DNA of 31,651 nucleotides from the NCBI GenBank assembly GCA_964617385.1, contig CAZTYX010000012.1, forward strand, positions 1 to 31,651, written 5' to 3'. The position numbers and the translations under genes were made by a program. The notes under the pieces were generated by a model. It was not told the origin of the DNA. It worked only from the letters and a program-made list of their open reading frames with translations, and searched no databases. Position 1 is the stretch's first letter, and each line of letters opens with the position of its first letter. The DNA is from JADHMP01 sp964617385 (GTDB lineage Bacteria > Bacteroidota > Bacteroidia > Flavobacteriales > Flavobacteriaceae). This document shows positions 24,593 through 31,651 of the stretch, one piece after another.

Positions 24593-25264
24593 ATGCGAAT
24601 TGATATCATCACCCTTTTTCCTGAGTTACTGGCCAGTCCCTTCGAGGTTTCCATCATCAAAAGAGCCATAGACAACGGTAAAGCTAGTGTGCATTTTCAT
24701 CACCTTAGAGACTATGCCATCAATAAACAAAAACAAGTGGATGATTATCCTTTTGGAGGTGGCGCCGGCATGGTGTTGCGCATTGAACCCATTGAACGCT
24801 GTATTAGTGATCTAAAAAAACAACGCACCTATGATGATGTGGTTTATTTAACCCCAGACGGCACAAAACTCGACCAAAGCATTGCCAACCAATTTTCATT
24901 AAAAAACAACCTCATCTTGTTATGTGGACATTATAAAGGTGTAGATCAAAGAGTGCGTGACCACCTCATCACGAAAGAAATTTCCATCGGCGACTATGTT
25001 TTGTCAGGGGGTGAATTGGCAGCCGCCGTTTTTTGTGATAGTATCATCCGTTTGTTACCAGGAGTATTAGGAGATGAATCTTCTGCCCTCACAGACAGTT
25101 TTCAAGACGGCCTTTTGGCGGCTCCCATTTACACACGACCGGCTTCCTACAACGGATGGGATGTGCCTGAAATTTTGACCTCGGGCAATACGCCTAAAAT
25201 TGAGCAATGGAGAGAAGAAAAAGCCTTGGAGAGAACCCAAAAACAACGCCCAGACATTCTTTAA
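24593..25264 (+). CDS. trmD: tRNA (guanine-N1-)-methyltransferase TrmD
   Basis: Methylates G37 at N1 next to the anticodon, preventing frameshifting. The 223-residue protein belongs to the knotted SPOUT class: N-terminal Leu-Phe-Pro-Glu start, Pro-Phe-Gly-Gly-Gly-Ala-Gly-Met (53-60), the Cys-Gly-His-Tyr-Lys-Gly-Val-Asp segment (111-118), the Ser-Ile-Gly-Asp-Tyr-Val-Leu-Ser-Gly-Gly-Glu knot (131-141), and catalytic Arg153 and Asp168. It is near rplS, its usual partner, but a lipoprotein gene lies in between. Confidence 0.97.
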   Translation: MRIDIITLFPELLASPFEVSIIKRAIDNGKASVHFHHLRDYAINKQKQVDDYPFGGGAGMVLRIEPIERCISDLKKQRTYDDVVYLTPDGTKLDQSIANQFSLKNNLILLCGHYKGVDQRVRDHLITKEISIGDYVLSGGELAAAVFCDSIIRLLPGVLGDESSALTDSFQDGLLAAPIYTRPASYNGWDVPEILTSGNTPKIEQWREEKALERTQKQRPDIL

Positions 25265-25284
25265 TTTTTTTTACTTCTTCATGC

Positions 25285-25692
25285 ATGTCACAAAAAAAGT
25301 CAATCTATATTGTCTTAATTGCTCTTGCTTTTGGGCTTAGGGGTTGTTCCATATCAACTGAGGAACCCCTCTTTTGCACAGAAATTTTTGTTACACTCAC
25401 TTTGCAAATCAAAGGGGAACCACTTAATGACTTTTATACAATACGATTAAGTACTGGCGACACACTTCGTTATGAATTGTTTTATGAAAATTATTATCCT
25501 GTGGTAGATGACAACCTAGTAAACCAAATGAAAATGGATGAAATTGAAGATTTTCAATTTATAGGCCAAAGAAGTCAAAACAGCGTCAACACAGTGTTTA
25601 AGGTCAAATCGGATGGATGCCATGTCATAAAAACGGAGGGGCTTGAGACAATTGAGGAAAAAAAGCGCTTATTGTTGGTTACAAAAAAATAA
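25285..25692 (+). CDS. Putative lipoprotein of unknown function
   Basis: A 135-residue protein I do not recognise. The N-terminus has Lys4-Lys5, a hydrophobic stretch (6-17) and Leu-Arg-Gly-Cys with Cys21 as the probable lipidation site; an Arg at position -2 of the cut is unusual for a lipobox. The mature part is short, acidic in the middle, and contains four cysteines in all (21, 31 and 112 among them in the mature part), so a disulfide is possible. I start it at the ATG at 25285, because an upstream in-frame start lies inside trmD and would add a nonsense extension before the signal. It separates trmD from rplS by 20 and 82 nt, and its last codons contain the rplS promoter. Confidence 0.7.
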   Translation: MSQKKSIYIVLIALAFGLRGCSISTEEPLFCTEIFVTLTLQIKGEPLNDFYTIRLSTGDTLRYELFYENYYPVVDDNLVNQMKMDEIEDFQFIGQRSQNSVNTVFKVKSDGCHVIKTEGLETIEEKKRLLLVTKK

Positions 25693-25704
25693 ATACTAAT
25701 TTTG
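25674..25704 (+). promoter_or_regulatory. rplS promoter (GTTG, N19, TAATTTTG)
   Basis: A -33 GTTG (25674-25677) and an exact -7 TAATTTTG (25697-25704) are 19 nt apart. The -33 element lies within the end of the lipoprotein gene. It leaves a leader of roughly 65 nt before the rplS ATG. Confidence 0.75.
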
Positions 25705-25745
25705 CACCGCTTGAATGAGTAACCACTGACGAAAATCGTGCATGT

Positions 25746-25775
25746 TGCTTTTTCCGCAAATTAATTTAAAAAGCA
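25746..25775 (+). promoter_or_regulatory. Hairpin covering the rplS translation start
   Basis: TGCTTTTT (25746-25753) can pair with AAAAAGCA (25768-25775), the last base being the A of the rplS ATG; the loop is 14 nt. In the mRNA it would occlude the start codon. It is AU-rich and so only moderately stable. A role in L19 autoregulation is inference. Confidence 0.35.
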
Positions 25776-26131
25776 TGGAAGCATTAATTAATTACGTTCA
25801 AAACGAATTTATTGAGAAAAAGGAGTTGCCCGTTTTTTCGACTGGAGATACGCTCACTGTTTATTATGACATCCGCGAAGGAGAAAAAGTAAGAACCCAG
25901 TTTTTTAAAGGGGTGGTTATTCAAATAAAAGGTGAAGGAATGACCAAAACCTTTACGATTAGAAAAATGTCGGGCACGGTGGGTGTAGAACGTATTTTCC
26001 CTATCAACCTTCCTTCCATTCAAAAAATTGAGGTAAACAAGAAAGGTAAAGTACGTCAATCAAGAATTTATTACTTCAAAAATCTAAGAGGTAAAAAAGC
26101 GCGAATCAAAGAAGTTCGTCGCGAATCATAA
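25775..26131 (+). CDS. rplS: 50S ribosomal protein L19
   Basis: Ribosomal protein at the interface of the 30S and 50S subunits. The 118-residue product begins Met-Glu-Ala-Leu-Ile, the usual L19 start, so I use the ATG at 25775 and not an in-frame ATG 33 nt upstream. Seen: Gly-Asp-Thr-Leu-Thr-Val, the Phe-Lys-Gly-Val-Val-Ile core, the Gly-Val-Glu-Arg-Ile-Phe-Pro-Ile-Asn motif, and a basic C-terminus with Arg-Gly-Lys-Lys-Ala-Arg-Ile-Lys-Glu. It has its own promoter and terminator, so it can be expressed apart from trmD. Confidence 0.97.
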   Translation: MEALINYVQNEFIEKKELPVFSTGDTLTVYYDIREGEKVRTQFFKGVVIQIKGEGMTKTFTIRKMSGTVGVERIFPINLPSIQKIEVNKKGKVRQSRIYYFKNLRGKKARIKEVRRES

Positions 26132-26137
26132 AACAAC

Positions 26138-26165
26138 AAACCGCCAGAATTGGCGGTTTTTTTTT
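26138..26165 (+). terminator. Rho-independent terminator after rplS
   Basis: Nine-bp arms (26138-26146 and 26151-26159) with a GAAT loop, followed by a long T tract to 26165. It starts 7 nt after the stop codon. Confidence 0.93.
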
Positions 26166-26189
26166 ACTATAAAATTGGCTGCTAAATTG

Positions 26190-26197
26190 TATATTTG
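26190..26197 (+). promoter_or_regulatory. -7 element of the icd promoter
   Basis: TATATTTG matches TANNTTTG exactly, 25 nt before the icd ATG and just after the rplS terminator. No TTG-containing -33 element is at the right distance. Confidence 0.55.
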
Positions 26198-26222
26198 CGC
26201 CCGAAACTAAAAATTTAAACGA

Positions 26223-27452
26223 ATGTCAAAAATTAAAGTTGCCAATCCCGTGGTGGAGATTGACGGAGATGAAATGACCAGAATTATTTGGAAATTCATT
26301 AAAGAACAACTCATTTTACCGTATCTAGATCTCGATATTTTATATTACGACTTAGGCATTGAATCTAGAGATGCTACTGATGATCAAATCACAATAGACT
26401 GTGCTGAGGCCATCAAAAAGTATCATGTAGGAATAAAATGCGCCACAATTACGCCAGATGAAGAACGCGTAAAGGAATTTGGATTGAAACGCATGTACAA
26501 ATCACCTAACGGAACCATTCGAAATATTGTGGGAGGTACTGTGTTTAGAGAGCCCATTATTATGAAAAATGTACCGCGCTATGTGCCCGGATGGACAACT
26601 CCTATTTGTATTGGACGTCATGCCTTTGGCGACCAATACCGAGCCACAGATACTGTGATTCCTGGAAAAGGAAAACTCACCATGACATTCACACCAGAAG
26701 ACGGTTCTCCAGCCCAAACATGGGAAGTATATCAATATCAAGAAGCGGGTGTAGCCATGAGCATGTATAATATTGACTCTTCCATTTATGGTTTTGCACG
26801 ATCTTGTATGAACAGAGCACTTTCCAAAGGATGGCCACTGTATTTATCTACTAAAAACACCATCATGAAAGCCTATGATGGACGTTTTAAAGACATTTTT
26901 GAAGAAGTTTATCAAAATGAATTTAAAGCACAATTTGAAGCCGCTGGCATTTTTTATGAGCACCGCCTGATTGATGATATGGTGGCCGCTGCCATGAAAT
27001 GGAATGGTGGATTTGTTTGGGCTTGTAAAAACTATGATGGCGATGTACAATCAGACACCGTGGCTCAAGGTTTTGGTTCTCTTGGTTTAATGACTTCTAC
27101 CCTTGTTACGCCTGATGGCAAAACAATGGAAGCAGAAGCGGCTCATGGAACAGTAACACGACACTACCGCCAACATCAACAAGGCAAAGCCACCTCTACC
27201 AATCCTATTGCATCTATTTTTGCTTGGACAAGAGGTTTAGCACATCGTGGGAAATTAGACCAAAATCAAGATTTAATAGATTTCTGTGAAACGCTAGAAC
27301 AAGTGTGTATTGAGACCGTTGAAAGCGGACAAATGACTAAAGATCTTGCCTTGCTTATCCATAAAGACAATTTGAGTGATGACCACTATTTAACTACACA
27401 ACAATTTTTGGACGCACTTAAAGAAAACTTAGATCGCAAAAGAGGCGTCTAA
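26223..27452 (+). CDS. icd: NADP-dependent isocitrate dehydrogenase, eukaryotic-type
   Basis: Oxidative decarboxylation of isocitrate to 2-oxoglutarate in the TCA cycle. The 409-residue protein belongs to the homodimeric subfamily of eukaryotic cytosolic and mitochondrial enzymes, not the E. coli type. Substrate residues fall at nearly the same numbers as in human IDH1: Ser94, Asn96, Arg100, Arg109, Arg132 and Tyr139. The opening Pro-Val-Val-Glu-Ile-Asp-Gly-Asp-Glu-Met-Thr-Arg is also characteristic. It is a single-gene unit with its own -7 box and terminator. Confidence 0.96.
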   Translation: MSKIKVANPVVEIDGDEMTRIIWKFIKEQLILPYLDLDILYYDLGIESRDATDDQITIDCAEAIKKYHVGIKCATITPDEERVKEFGLKRMYKSPNGTIRNIVGGTVFREPIIMKNVPRYVPGWTTPICIGRHAFGDQYRATDTVIPGKGKLTMTFTPEDGSPAQTWEVYQYQEAGVAMSMYNIDSSIYGFARSCMNRALSKGWPLYLSTKNTIMKAYDGRFKDIFEEVYQNEFKAQFEAAGIFYEHRLIDDMVAAAMKWNGGFVWACKNYDGDVQSDTVAQGFGSLGLMTSTLVTPDGKTMEAEAAHGTVTRHYRQHQQGKATSTNPIASIFAWTRGLAHRGKLDQNQDLIDFCETLEQVCIETVESGQMTKDLALLIHKDNLSDDHYLTTQQFLDALKENLDRKRGV

Positions 27453-27474
27453 AACCTTTTAACTATCGTTAATA

Positions 27475-27512
27475 AAACCCTCCTAATGTATTTTAGGAGG
27501 GTTTATTTTTTG
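27475..27512 (+). terminator. Rho-independent terminator after icd
   Basis: Perfect 12-bp arms (27475-27486 and 27493-27504) around a 6-nt loop, followed by a T-rich tract (27506-27511). It ends 21 nt before murQ. Confidence 0.92.
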
Positions 27513-27532
27513 TATATCTTTAAACAAAAACA

Positions 27533-28348
27533 ATGGATTTTATAAAATATACCGAACAAGATTCTAATCACAACGATTTAGAGAAAAAATCTATTGGTGA
27601 ATTGCTTGCTGCCATGCACCAAGAAGATCAGGCTGCGGTGGCTGCTGTTGGAAAAATATTAGCTCCTCTTGGCACACTCATAGAACAAGTGGCAGAAAAA
27701 ATGAAACAAGGGGGTCGGTTGTTTTATATTGGTGCCGGAACGAGTGGCCGTTTAGGTGTTTTAGACGCCTCTGAATGCCCACCCACTTTTGGAACAGACC
27801 CAGGTCAAGTGGTGGGCCTCATTGCGGGGGGTGATAAAGCCCTTCGTTCATCCATTGAAGACGCTGAAGATGATCCCGATCAAGCTTGGAAAGACCTACA
27901 AAAACACAATATTTCTAATCAAGATGTAGTGGTGGGAATAGCTGCCTCTGGAACAACCCCTTATGTGGTGGGTGGTATTCATGATTGTAATTCTAATCAA
28001 ATCACCACGGGCTGCATCACTTGTAATCCGGATAGCCCCTTGGCAGTGGCAGCACAGTTTCCAGTGGAAGTGATGGTAGGTCCTGAATTTTTAACCGGCA
28101 GTTCAAGACTGAAAGCGGGTACGGCTCAAAAACTAATTCTCAACATGATTACCACCATTTCTATGATTCAACTGGGCCATGTGAGAGGCAACAAAATGGT
28201 TGACATGCAATTGTCTAATGTCAAATTAAAAGACAGAGGCACCCGCATGGTGATGGAAAGTCTGGCCGTTTCAGAACAAGAAGCGGCTCAATTGCTAAAA
28301 GAACATAAAAGCATCCGCAAAGCCATTAATGCAGGAAAGAATGGATAA
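27533..28348 (+). CDS. murQ: N-acetylmuramic acid 6-phosphate etherase MurQ
   Basis: Cleaves the lactyl ether of MurNAc 6-phosphate, giving GlcNAc 6-phosphate and lactate, for recycling cell-wall sugars. The 271-residue SIS-domain protein shows the Gly-Ala-Gly-Thr-Ser-Gly-Arg-Leu phosphate site (67-74), the catalytic Glu81 in Asp-Ala-Ser-Glu-Cys-Pro-Pro-Thr-Phe, and the second conserved acidic cluster (109-113, Glu-Asp-Ala-Glu-Asp). The C-terminus ends soon after the Asn-Val-Lys-Leu-Lys-Asp-Arg segment, so it is slightly shorter than E. coli MurQ (298). Its ATG follows the icd terminator; a near-consensus -7 box (TATCTTTA) is 9 nt upstream. Confidence 0.96.
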   Translation: MDFIKYTEQDSNHNDLEKKSIGELLAAMHQEDQAAVAAVGKILAPLGTLIEQVAEKMKQGGRLFYIGAGTSGRLGVLDASECPPTFGTDPGQVVGLIAGGDKALRSSIEDAEDDPDQAWKDLQKHNISNQDVVVGIAASGTTPYVVGGIHDCNSNQITTGCITCNPDSPLAVAAQFPVEVMVGPEFLTGSSRLKAGTAQKLILNMITTISMIQLGHVRGNKMVDMQLSNVKLKDRGTRMVMESLAVSEQEAAQLLKEHKSIRKAINAGKNG

Positions 28349-28574
28349 ACCGCTTTTAATTAGGGGCTTAAAGCGCATTTTTATAGGTGTCTTATGTTGC
28401 TTTATTGCACCCGTAATTATCATGCAGGCTTTTAAAAATGAAAGCCATCCCCTTTTTATTCCTGTTTTTGCCGTAGGGCTTTTGGGCATGGCGGCGGCTT
28501 TTTTTTATGGCTTTAAAGGAATCCAAACAATGGTGAATGCTTTATTGGGAAAAGCTAAAAAAACAAAAGCCTAA
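28341..28574 (+). CDS. Small two-helix membrane protein (DUF6095-like)
   Basis: A 77-residue protein with a basic N-terminus (Arg8, Lys11, Arg12), two transmembrane helices (about 12-30 and 38-58) and a strongly basic tail. I start it at the ATG at 28341, which overlaps the murQ stop by 8 nt and has an AGGAAAG stretch just before it; another ATG 12 nt upstream is possible. It resembles what I recall as DUF6095, a flavobacterial family found beside murQ. Function unknown; coupling to murQ suggests a shared transcript. Confidence 0.7.
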   Translation: MDKPLLIRGLKRIFIGVLCCFIAPVIIMQAFKNESHPLFIPVFAVGLLGMAAAFFYGFKGIQTMVNALLGKAKKTKA

Positions 28575-28580
28575 TTTCTC

Positions 28581-28612
28581 ATTGTTTGCCAACAGAAACC
28601 ATCCTATCTTTG
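28581..28612 (+). promoter_or_regulatory. thrS promoter (ATTG, N20, TATCTTTG)
   Basis: An exact -7 TATCTTTG (28605-28612) lies 17 nt before the thrS ATG. Upstream are ATTG (28581-28584) at a 20-nt spacing and TTTG (28585-28588) at 16 nt; the former is closer to the normal 19. Confidence 0.65.
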
Positions 28613-28629
28613 CACCCAATTTGTAGCGC

Positions 28630-30576
28630 ATGATTAACATCCAATTTCCAGACGGATCCCAAAGAACTTATGAGAAGGGAAGCACCCCCTTGGACATTGC
28701 ACAATCAATTAGTGAAGGACTGGCACGCAATGTGCTTTCTGCCAAATTCAACCAGCAAACTGTTGAACCCACCACTCCACTCAACGAAGATGGTGCCTTA
28801 AAGCTATTTACTTGGAATGACGACGAAGGAAAAACGGCCTTTTGGCATTCTTCTGCCCACGTCCTTGCCCAAGCACTTGTGGCCCTCTATCCAAACTGCA
28901 AATTGACTATTGGTCCCGCCATAGAAAACGGTTTTTATTATGATGTTGACTTTGGAGAAGAATCCATCACCGAAAAGGATTTACTAGCCGTTGAAAAAAA
29001 GTTTTTGGAATTTGCCCGCCAAAAATTTGAATTTAAAATGAGAGCAAGCACTAAAGTCGCAGCTCTAGATTACTATAAAAATCAAAAAAATCCCTTTAAG
29101 GTAGAATTGATTGAAAATCTTGAAGATGGCACCATTACCTTTTGCGATCATGCCGATTTTACAGACCTATGCCGTGGGGGACACATCCCACATACTGGAT
29201 TTATTAAAGCTGTAAAATTACTTAATGTGGCTGGCGCCTATTGGCGTGGCGATGAAAATAAGCCACAACTTACAAGGGTCTATGGCATCTCGTTTCCCAA
29301 ACAAAAAGAACTTACCGAATATTTAGAATTGGTGGCCTTAGCCAAAGAAAGAGACCACCGCAAATTAGGAAAAGAATTAGAACTTTTTACCTTTTCACAA
29401 AAAGTGGGACAAGGTCTACCGCTGTGGCTTCCTAAAGGCACTGCACTGAGAGAACGCTTAGAACAATTTCTTCGAAAGGCACAACAAAAAGCGGGTTATG
29501 AACAAGTGATTTCGCCCCACATTGGCAATAAAGAATTATATGTCACTTCGGGTCACTATGAAAAATATGGCGCCGATAGTTTTCAACCAATCAACACCCC
29601 GGCAGAGGGAGAAGAGTTTTTGCTTAAACCCATGAATTGCCCCCATCATTGCGAAATTTATAAAACAAAACCTTGGAGTTATAAAGAACTACCCAAACGG
29701 TATGCAGAATTTGGTACTGTATATCGGTATGAGCAAAGTGGAGAATTACATGGGCTTACTCGCGTGCGCGGTTTTACGCAAGACGATGCACACATTTTTT
29801 GTACCCCCGATCAACTCGATAACGAATTCAAAAAAGTGATTGATTTGGTCTTGTATGTTTTTGGATCGTTGGGCTTTGAAAATTTCACAGCGCAAGTGTC
29901 TTTAAGAGATCCTGAAAAACCAGAAAAATATATTGGTTCTCAAGAAAATTGGGAAAAAGCAGAACAAGCCATCCTCAATGCAGCAGAAGAAAAAGGGCTC
30001 AATTATGTGGTAGAAACAGGAGAAGCCGCGTTTTATGGTCCAAAACTGGATTTTATGGTTAAGGATGCTTTAGGGAGAAAATGGCAACTGGGCACCATTC
30101 AGGTGGATTATAATTTGCCTGAACGTTTTGATTTAACCTATAAAGGGAGCGACAATGAACTCCACCGACCTGTGATGATTCACCGGGCTCCTTTTGGAAG
30201 TATGGAGCGATTTGTGGCTATTTTACTTGAACACACGGGAGGAAATTTCCCGCTTTGGCTAATGCCAAAACAAGTTAGTTTACTGTGTGTCAGTGAAAAA
30301 TATAAAAATTACGCCTTAAAAGTTTTAAATTTCTTGGAAAATCACGAAATTCGCGCCCTCCTAGATGATCGTAATGAAACGATTGGAAAAAAAATTAGGG
30401 AAGCAGAAATGAACAAAATTCCCTACATGATCATTTTAGGAGAAAAAGAAGAAGCGAGCAACACCCTTTCGCTCCGAAAACATCAGGCTGGAGATCTTGG
30501 TGTGTATAGTATGGAGGGAGTGGTGAATGAATTAACAAAAGAAATAAGCGAAAGCTTACAACCCTTTATCGGATAA
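28630..30576 (+). CDS. thrS: Threonyl-tRNA synthetase
   Basis: Charges tRNA-Thr and removes mis-attached serine. The 648-residue protein is complete: TGS domain (1-62), editing domain with His73, His77, Cys181 and His185, the class II catalytic core (about 245-535) with zinc ligands Cys337, His388 and His518 and motif 2 around 362-379, and the anticodon-binding domain (about 545-645). It heads the thrS-infC-rpmI-rplT cluster, a widespread arrangement. No T-box or tRNA-like leader is present in the short 5' region. Confidence 0.98.
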   Translation: MINIQFPDGSQRTYEKGSTPLDIAQSISEGLARNVLSAKFNQQTVEPTTPLNEDGALKLFTWNDDEGKTAFWHSSAHVLAQALVALYPNCKLTIGPAIENGFYYDVDFGEESITEKDLLAVEKKFLEFARQKFEFKMRASTKVAALDYYKNQKNPFKVELIENLEDGTITFCDHADFTDLCRGGHIPHTGFIKAVKLLNVAGAYWRGDENKPQLTRVYGISFPKQKELTEYLELVALAKERDHRKLGKELELFTFSQKVGQGLPLWLPKGTALRERLEQFLRKAQQKAGYEQVISPHIGNKELYVTSGHYEKYGADSFQPINTPAEGEEFLLKPMNCPHHCEIYKTKPWSYKELPKRYAEFGTVYRYEQSGELHGLTRVRGFTQDDAHIFCTPDQLDNEFKKVIDLVLYVFGSLGFENFTAQVSLRDPEKPEKYIGSQENWEKAEQAILNAAEEKGLNYVVETGEAAFYGPKLDFMVKDALGRKWQLGTIQVDYNLPERFDLTYKGSDNELHRPVMIHRAPFGSMERFVAILLEHTGGNFPLWLMPKQVSLLCVSEKYKNYALKVLNFLENHEIRALLDDRNETIGKKIREAEMNKIPYMIILGEKEEASNTLSLRKHQAGDLGVYSMEGVVNELTKEISESLQPFIG

Positions 30577-30593
30577 TTTAAAAAAAAGAAGTC

Positions 30594-31154
30594 ATAGCAA
30601 TACGCAGAAGAAGAACGAACCGACCAGGTAGGGTGATCAAACAAGATCCCCACAAAATCAATGAGAAAATCACAGCTCATGAAGTGCGTTTGGTTGGAGA
30701 CAACGTTGAGGTGGGGGTTTATTCCCTTGCCAAGGCACTGGCCCTTGCAGATGATTTAGGGTTAGATTTGGTCGAAATTTCACCCAATGCATCGCCTCCT
30801 GTATGTAAGATTTTAGAATATAAAAAGTTCTTATACGAACAAAAGAAAAGAGATAAAGTATTGAAGGCCAAAACCACTAAAGTGGTGGTAAAAGAAATCC
30901 GTTTTGGTCCCAATACCGATGAACACGATTATGAATTTAAAAAGAAACATGCGGAAAAATTTCTTTCAGAGGGAGCTAAATTAAAAGCTTTTGTATTCTT
31001 CAAAGGGCGTTCAATAGTGTTTAAAGAAAAGGGTCAAATTTTGTTGCTTAGACTTGCGCAAGACCTTGAAGAAATTGGACGCGTAGAACAGATGCCCACC
31101 TTAGAAGGAAAAAAAATGATCATGTTCATCTCACCCAAGAAAACAAAAAAATAA
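30594..31154 (+). CDS. infC: Translation initiation factor IF-3, starting at an ATA codon
   Basis: Binds the 30S subunit, blocks 50S joining and proofreads start-codon choice. From a GTG at 30633 the protein would have 173 residues, but the frame is open upstream to a stop at 30579-30581. That upstream segment encodes Ala-Ile-Arg-Arg-Arg-Arg-Thr-Asn-Arg-Pro, the usual N-terminus of flavobacterial IF-3 (Met-Ala-Ile-Arg...). The codon before that Ala is ATA (30594-30596), giving a 186-residue protein. infC is known for non-AUG starts through which IF-3 represses itself. The rest shows the IF3-N domain (Glu-Val-Arg-Leu-Val-Gly, then Asp-Leu-Val-Glu-Ile-Ser-Pro-Asn-Ala) and the IF3-C domain. It begins 17 nt after thrS. 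Confidence 0.93.
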   Translation: MAIRRRRTNRPGRVIKQDPHKINEKITAHEVRLVGDNVEVGVYSLAKALALADDLGLDLVEISPNASPPVCKILEYKKFLYEQKKRDKVLKAKTTKVVVKEIRFGPNTDEHDYEFKKKHAEKFLSEGAKLKAFVFFKGRSIVFKEKGQILLLRLAQDLEEIGRVEQMPTLEGKKMIMFISPKKTKK

Positions 31155-31169
31155 ATATACGTAGGACTC

Positions 31170-31367
31170 ATGCCAAAAATGAAAACAAAATCCAGTGCCA
31201 AAAAAAGATTTAAAGTTACGGGCAGTGGAAAGATCAAAAGAAAACACGCTTTTAAAAGTCACATTTTGACCAAAAAGTCTAAAAAGAGAAAATTGCGCTT
31301 AACCCATTCTGGTTTGGTGCATGAAAGCGATGTTAGTAACATTAAAGAACAATTACGTTTGCAATAA
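31170..31367 (+). CDS. rpmI: 50S ribosomal protein L35
   Basis: Small basic ribosomal protein of 65 residues, with the typical Met-Pro-Lys-Met-Lys-Thr-Lys start, Ala-Lys-Lys-Arg-Phe-Lys-Val-Thr-Gly-Ser-Gly, and a lysine-rich middle. It lies 15 nt after infC and 79 nt before rplT, as in the infC-rpmI-rplT operon of most bacteria. In E. coli and Bacillus this cluster is repressed by L20 binding the mRNA; whether the 79-nt gap serves such control cannot be seen. Confidence 0.97.
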   Translation: MPKMKTKSSAKKRFKVTGSGKIKRKHAFKSHILTKKSKKRKLRLTHSGLVHESDVSNIKEQLRLQ

Positions 31368-31446
31368 TCAAAAATCAAATTTTTAATTCACCAGAAGTCA
31401 GGCTCAAAAGTGTCGTTGTACCGCCTCCTTCAAAAAATGTAATAAT

Positions 31447-31651
31447 ATGCCAAGATCAGTAAATTCAGTAGCCTCTAGAGCTCGAAGAAAAAAAATTCTT
31501 AAACTTGCTAAAGGATATTACGGCCGTCGTAAAAATGTGTGGACGGTAGCTAAAAATGCGGTAGAAAAGGCCATGCTATATGCCTACAGAGACCGCAAAA
31601 CTAAAAAACGCAACTTTAGATCGTTGTGGATTATGCGTATTAACGCTGGTG
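31447..31651 (+). CDS. rplT: 50S ribosomal protein L20 (3' end cut by the window)
   Basis: The first 68 codons of L20, starting at the ATG at 31447 and open to the window edge. The fragment shows Met-Pro-Arg-Ser-Val-Asn and the highly conserved Ala-Lys-Gly-Tyr-Tyr-Gly-Arg-Arg-Lys-Asn (21-30). L20 usually has about 114-118 residues, so roughly the last 45-50 residues are missing because of the window limit. L20 binds 23S rRNA early in 50S assembly. Confidence 0.97.
   Translation, partial: MPRSVNSVASRARRKKILKLAKGYYGRRKNVWTVAKNAVEKAMLYAYRDRKTKKRNFRSLWIMRINAG

Noticed and set aside
25207..25284. N-terminal extension of the lipoprotein inside trmD
   Set aside because: It would put 26 polar residues before the signal peptide; the ATG at 25285 directly precedes the Lys-Lys and hydrophobic stretch.
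25742..25774. Longer rplS product from an upstream in-frame ATG
   Set aside because: L19 proteins start at the Met-Glu-Ala-Leu segment; the extra 11 residues come from the leader.
1..31651. CRISPR arrays, insertion sequences, prophage, rRNA, tRNA or defence genes
   Set aside because: No spaced direct repeats, transposase, phage-type proteins or RNA gene signatures were found on either strand.

Overview
The window is a densely packed piece of a Bacteroidota chromosome, most likely from the class Flavobacteriia. Four things point there. Many genes are preceded by the TANNTTTG -7 promoter element typical of this phylum, and hardly any start codon has a Shine-Dalgarno sequence. The proteins include lineage-type families: an Rpb6-like omega subunit, a DUF4835/PorD-type protein, a eukaryotic-type isocitrate dehydrogenase, a YbbR-CoaE pair, and DUF6913 and DUF6095 small proteins. 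The gene order (recN, DUF4835, coaBC, Rpb6-like, bamD, dapA, ligA) is also familiar from flavobacteria. Genus assignment rests on inference and is not attempted.

Layout. 1-334: no intact gene; possibly the tail of an upstream plus-strand gene, a long inverted repeat and a terminator. 335-1744: aroQ (-) diverging from a XerC/XerD recombinase (+). 1749-4055: a two-component system (sensor kinase then OmpR-type regulator, both -). 4139-12983: a long minus-strand run read from right to left: DUF6913-like protein and dapA, then bamD, Rpb6-like subunit, coaBC, DUF4835 protein, recN, fabI, ybbR-like gene and coaE. 13078-16405: GNAT acetyltransferase, prmC and ligA, joined by 4-nt ATGA overlaps. 16457-17533: ribD, from a promoter back to back with that of the acetyltransferase. 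17534-18057: a 524-bp AT-rich gap (about 19% G+C in its core) before dnaA, a candidate origin region. 18058-20655: dnaA, a low-molecular-weight phosphatase and a tetrapyrrole-methylase-type methyltransferase. 20652-22962: dapF, a second acetyltransferase and mltG (-). 23084-31651: a DegP/HtrA protease, trmD, an unrecognised lipoprotein, rplS, icd, murQ, a small membrane protein, and thrS-infC-rpmI-rplT (the last cut by the window edge).

The content is mostly housekeeping: replication and repair (dnaA, ligA, recN, xer), translation (thrS, infC, L19, L20, L35, trmD, prmC), envelope and cell wall (bamD, mltG, murQ, dapA, dapF, HtrA, fabI), and cofactors (coaBC, coaE, ribD, aroQ). I see no defence system, prophage, insertion sequence, CRISPR array, rRNA or tRNA, and I cannot honestly point to a new multi-gene system. 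The best second-look items are an AUA start codon for infC, an apparent one-base frameshift in a T7 run that cuts the membrane anchor from mltG, the long stem near the left edge, promoter elements placed so close to bamD and dapF that their mRNAs may be leaderless, a hairpin that would cover the rplS start, and symmetric elements upstream of dnaA.
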